The notes beneath the pieces were generated by a model, which saw only the letters and a list, made by a program, of their open reading frames with translations, was not told the origin of the DNA and did not search any database. Shown here piece after piece: positions 60,640 to 64,000 of a DNA stretch of 64,000 bases (the stretch's first letter is position 1; each line of letters starts with the position of its first letter). The position numbers and the translations under genes were made by a program. The stretch lies in contig NC_044983.1 in NCBI RefSeq assembly GCF_008728515.1, forward strand, positions 129,823,139-129,887,138. Reading direction: 5' to 3'. Source of the stretch: Papio anubis (taxonomy: Eukaryota > Chordata > Mammalia > Primates > Cercopithecidae).

Positions 60640-61085
60640 TGGTGAAATTACCACCAAAAAATGCCATCAACTGATGAAATGCAGTGTATCCATGCAATGG
60701 AATATTATTCAGCTATAAAAAGGAAACCATGGATGAATTAAGTGACAGAAATGAGTCACAAAAGACTGTATTGAATATATATATTTTATGATTTCTTTCT
60801 TAAAAAAAGAAAGAAATTTCATATGAAAGAAAGAAGAGGCAAATCCACAGATATAGAAAGCAGATTAGTGGCTGCCTAGGGCTCAGGGAGGGGAACAAGG
60901 GATGGCAGCTGATGAGTACCAGGTTCCTTTATGAGATGATGAAAAAGCTCTGAAATTAGCTGTGGTGATAGTTGCACAACTCCATGAATATACTAAAAAA
61001 AAAAAATTTTGATTTCACACTTTAATGAGCAAATTGTATGCTATGTAAAACATATCTTGATAAAGTAAAGCTGTTACCAAAAAAA
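60640..61085 (+). repeat. L1M LINE 3' end
   Basis: Old L1 3' blocks in order: tgcaatggaatattattcag, gattagtggctgcctagggc, gatgaaaaagctctgaaatt, ggtgatagttgcacaactcc. It contains an 11-bp perfect stem (60791-60801 with 60807-60817). Confidence 0.72.
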
Positions 61086-61559
61086 ACCCACCTTAACTGT
61101 CCTTGAAAATACAGAATTCTATTTAAAACACTTGGCGATAGCAACTTTATTATCAGATCAAAAGAGTCTTCATTCAGGGAAAGCAGAATTTTTTTTTCTT
61201 TTTTTCTTTTTTTTTACTGCGTCAGCATTTTCTTGGTACCCCTGGCTTCATTACAAAAATAATTTGCAGGCTCAAAACACAAATGTTGTCTAAACTAAAA
61301 ATCCTGGAATCTGTTTTCATAAATCATGCTATCTTACTATGTTGGCAATATGGTCCACCTGCTTCATGGAAAATGTTCACTAATTCAACATCCTGGAGTA
61401 AATACAAAAAGCTTCCCCTTGGTTTGTGCTGTTGACTCTGCTGGGAATTTCCTCCTCACTCTCTTTCCTGGCCCAAATCTACTCATAACCTCAGAACCCC
61501 TTCCTTGAGACAGCCCTCAGAACCCTTCCTCCCAGGTCCTTTCCAGGCAAATTTTTTTG

Positions 61560-61720
61560 GGGGGGGGAGTACACTCTCGTATTGATGTCACTGTCCCTCT
61601 CACGTTGCCATTTTGCCATTACTGTTTACTTGTTTAGCTCCCCCTTCACAAAACCAAGAGCACCCTGCAGGCAGGGATCAGGTCTTACTTGAAAATCTCA
61701 ATGCCTGACACATAGAGGAG
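61560..61720 (+). repeat. L2 LINE 3' fragment
   Basis: Sense L2 3' end: ctgcaggcagggatcaggtc, ttacttgaaaatctcaatgc, ctgacacatagag. Confidence 0.65.
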
Positions 61721-62226
61721 GGGGCCTCCAGCCAGCACTGGCTGGCTTTGGAAGCAGTGGCAACACATTCACCTTTAAAAGCGTCTCAGCTGGAAGAACT
61801 GGAAATATCGGTGAGGGAAAAGATTGAAGTTAAATGTACAACTTCTAAGAAAACATGAGAGCTAATGAGAAGCACACCAGCATATCTTTTTTATAAGGTC
61901 AACTAAGTCACAACCCCTTATTCAGCACGCTGCTCTTCTCTTGCAGTTAGCTGCATAGAAATTTTATTATCGTAATATAAAGCACAACTGCCACTTAACA
62001 GCACAGAAAGAATCAACACAGTCCCTGCCCTCATGGTACATCTGCCTCAACCACATTCCTTCAGATGATGGACAAGTGTTCAAGAGACCTACCAAGAACC
62101 ATGTGGTTGATGTTAATGACCAACTACAACAAAATGGGCAGCCCCGGGCAGTGGTGAGAATGTGGGCTTAAATGCTTTCTTTTTATTTTTAAAGTAAAAA
62201 CATTTATTTATCTTCCCTTCCCTTTC

Positions 62227-62770
62227 TTTTTTTTTTTTTTTTTTTTAATTATACTTTAAGTTCTAGGGTACATGTGCACAACGTGCAGGTTTGTTACATA
62301 TGTATACTTGTGCCATGTTGGTGTGCTGCACCCATTAACTCGCCATTTACATTAGGTATATCTCCTAATGCTATTCCTCCCCACAATAGGACCCGGTGTG
62401 TGATGTTCCCCTTCCAGAGTCCAAGTGATCTCATTGTTCAGTTCCCACCTATGAGTGAGAACATGTGGTGTTTGGTTTTCTGTTCTTGCAATAGTTTGCT
62501 GAGAATGATGGTTTCCGGCTGCATCCATGTCCCTACAAAGGACACAACCTCATCCTTTTTTATGGCTGCATAGTATTCCATGGTGTATATGTGCCACATT
62601 TTCTTAACCCAGTCTGTCACTGATGGAAACCTGGGTTGATTCCAAGTCTTTGCTATTGTGAATAGTGCCACAATAAACATACGTGTGCATGTGTCTTTAT
62701 AGCAGCATGATTTATAATCCTTTGGGTATATACCCAGTAACAGTATGGCGATTCCTCAAGGATCTAGAAT
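62227..62770 (-). mobile_element. L1PA LINE-1, 5'-truncated with short 5' inversion
   Basis: A 20-base T-run at 62227 is the L1 poly(A). The body is antisense L1 3' UTR and the ORF2 C-terminus (minus-strand reading at 62438-62680 gives the KMWHIYTMEYYAAIKKDE block typical of L1 ORF2). At about 62740 the sequence switches orientation: 62741-62770 (tggcgattcctcaaggatct) is L1 sense. This is the pattern of twin priming. No clear target-site duplication was found. Confidence 0.88.
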
Positions 62771-62799
62771 TAACTTCTAGTCTCTGTCCCTTACCAATG

Positions 62800-62960
62800 G
62801 CACAGCCATGAACAAATTACCAAACGACTCTGTAATGCCAGGTCCCTAATCTGCCCAGTGGAGGAAATACTCCAACTCCTAGAAGTAATATGAGAATTAA
62901 GACCACACAAGGAGCTGACCCACAGGATAAAGACAGCAGCTGTTCCTTCCCTTTCCCCCA
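62800..62960 (+). repeat. MIR-like SINE fragment
   Basis: Diverged sense MIR pattern: ggtccctaatctgcccagtg then tatgagaattaagacc. Confidence 0.45.
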
Positions 62961-63379
62961 ACATGTATTTCCCCAGATGCCATCCTACATGTTCACACTG
63001 AAGAGATAAGCCTCTCAGTAGGAAGATTCGTAACCACATAAAGTTGAAAAGAGAAACCTCTTTAAATGCTGGTTTATTAAGAATGAAGGCAGATGAGACT
63101 GGGGCCAAAGATCTCTGCACACCTTCCTGACACTCCCCCACTGATCATGAGGTCCAGGGATGTGGCCAGGAGGCCAGGCATCAGCAGCTGGGGGAAGAAA
63201 ATCTCTGGGCTGAACTGTGGGTCCCTCACAACAGGCAGGCAAGATTTGGGTGTGGAAGAATACATACAGTCCCAGGTGGTAAAGCTCACTTACAACTTCC
63301 TTTTTCTTGTCATTCTTTCAGCCTATGTTTCAAAATCTCTAAATCCAGAGCAGCAAGTTCCAAAAGCAGAAGTAGAATC

Positions 63380-63580
63380 AATGATGGTAACAGTCCAGGA
63401 CACACAGTGCTTGCTCCATGCCAGGCACTGTTCTGAGACATTTGCATCTATTCTCTCACTTCATCCTCACCCAAGGATGGGTAAACTGAGGCAAGTAGGT
63501 CACATGACTTATCCCAAGGCTAAAAACGTGTAAACGGGGGAGCCAGGGTGAAAACTCAGCAGTCTGCTTCCTAGTCTTTA
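63380..63580 (-). repeat. MIR SINE
   Basis: Antisense MIR: ccatgccaggcactgttctg, cactt-catcctc block, ggatgggtaaactgaggcaa, and ggagccagggtgaaaactca. Confidence 0.78.
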
Positions 63581-63784
63581 TTGCCATATTCAAAGGCTTC
63601 TCCCAAGAACTTGTTCTCGTACTGGCTTCACTCCCTCCTGACTTCATATGAGTTTCCAGCAAAATCACTTGAATGAATTCTGCCACCTCACTTTTCCCGG
63701 CCATAATAGTGTACTGGAAGCAGTATCTACATAACAGCAGTTCCATGAGGAATTACAAACAACGTGCCTTCACATGCTACTCAA

Positions 63785-63815
63785 AGAGAGAGAGAGAGAA
63801 AGAAAAGGAAGGAGA
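63785..63815 (+). repeat. (GA)n microsatellite
   Basis: agagagagagagagaaagaa followed by a purine-rich tail. Confidence 0.9.
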
Positions 63816-63908
63816 GAGGATGTATACTGAGAAGTGCCGAGTGACATGCAATAGCGGGTACACAGTCAACTACATGACAAGCACTGTGCCAAGTTCTTTA
63901 GAGTACTG

Positions 63909-64000
63909 TACATATGTGTGTGTGTGTGTGTGCATATAAGTGTATGTGTGTAGGTGTGTATAAGCACGTGTATAAACACATGTATATACACATCTGTGTA
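63909..64000 (+). repeat. (TG)n/TA-rich simple repeat running to the window edge
   Basis: tatgtgtgtgtgtgtgtgtg followed by irregular tgta/tata units to the right edge. Confidence 0.9.

Larger units (their letters stand above)
53035..64000 (-). other. ZFAT: ZFAT intron upstream of the first visible exon (partial)
   Basis: Intron leading to the acceptor at 53036-53035, continuing past the right edge. The preceding ZFAT coding exon was not recognised here. I see nothing identifiable in 53900-54195, 55700-57640, 59000-59410 (a (ttg)n/(ga)n tract at 59347-59392), 59600-60640, 61085-61560, 61720-62226 and 62960-63380. The truncated ZFAT isoform exon and the antisense RNA reported for this gene could lie in one of the introns, but I cannot place them by eye. 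Confidence 0.8.

Noticed and set aside
62438..62680. Apparent protein with a KMWHIYTMEYYAAIKK block
   Set aside because: It is the C-terminal remnant of L1 ORF2 in a 5'-truncated copy, not a host gene.
63093..63533. 146-codon plus-strand reading frame
   Set aside because: Overlaps an antisense MIR and has no recognisable domain.

Overview
This is a window of human (or very closely related ape) nuclear DNA. It is AT-leaning and packed with primate interspersed repeats: Alu, including a Y-type copy, L1PA/L1PB-type LINE-1, MADE1, a THE1/MST-type LTR and a HERV-K-type LTR. Older mammalian repeats (MIR, L2, L1M, MLT1-like LTRs) are also abundant. It has no bacterial-style operons, and almost all open reading frames fall in intron or repeat.

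The only protein-coding gene I can support is ZFAT (zinc finger and AT-hook domain containing; human 8q24.22), transcribed on the minus strand. Four consecutive internal coding exons are visible, in transcript order: 53034-52947, 50761-50612, 46629-46456 and 28154-28066. All have consensus splice sites, and their reading phases join without a break. Together they encode five C2H2 zinc fingers, which should be fingers 12 to 16 of the 18 in full-length ZFAT. The first exon, the last exons, the promoter and the 3' end lie outside the window, or were not recognised in the large flanking introns. Introns between the visible exons are 2.2, 4.0 and 18.3 kb; the flanking introns run off both ends (at least 28 kb downstream and 11 kb upstream).

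Layout: 1-28065 is the downstream intron. It holds L2, L1 and MIR fossils, a MaLR LTR, an 87-bp minisatellite next to an L1, a MADE1/miR-548-like hairpin, a (GGGA)10(GGAA)19 microsatellite inside an L1M, and several Alus. 28155-46455 is an 18-kb intron with a long L2 copy (29450-30485), a second long L2 with an internal 101-bp duplication (39840-41600), a THE1/MST LTR and a G-rich 80-bp minisatellite fused to an Alu tail. 46630-50611 and 50762-52946 are shorter introns, the latter with an AluY. 53035-64000 is the upstream intron. It opens with a ~0.8-kb CAC/CAT satellite only 64 bp from a ZFAT acceptor and also holds a ~1-kb solo HERV-K-type LTR and an L1PA with a 5' inversion.

I found no undescribed multi-gene system. 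The more interesting signals are structural: repeats that may influence ZFAT splicing or transcription, a GGAA microsatellite of the kind known to bind ETS-family fusion factors, a mir-548-like hairpin with an unusual loop, and a minisatellite that appears to have grown out of an Alu target-site duplication plus tail. Repeat subfamily names are from recognition by eye and are less certain than the class names.
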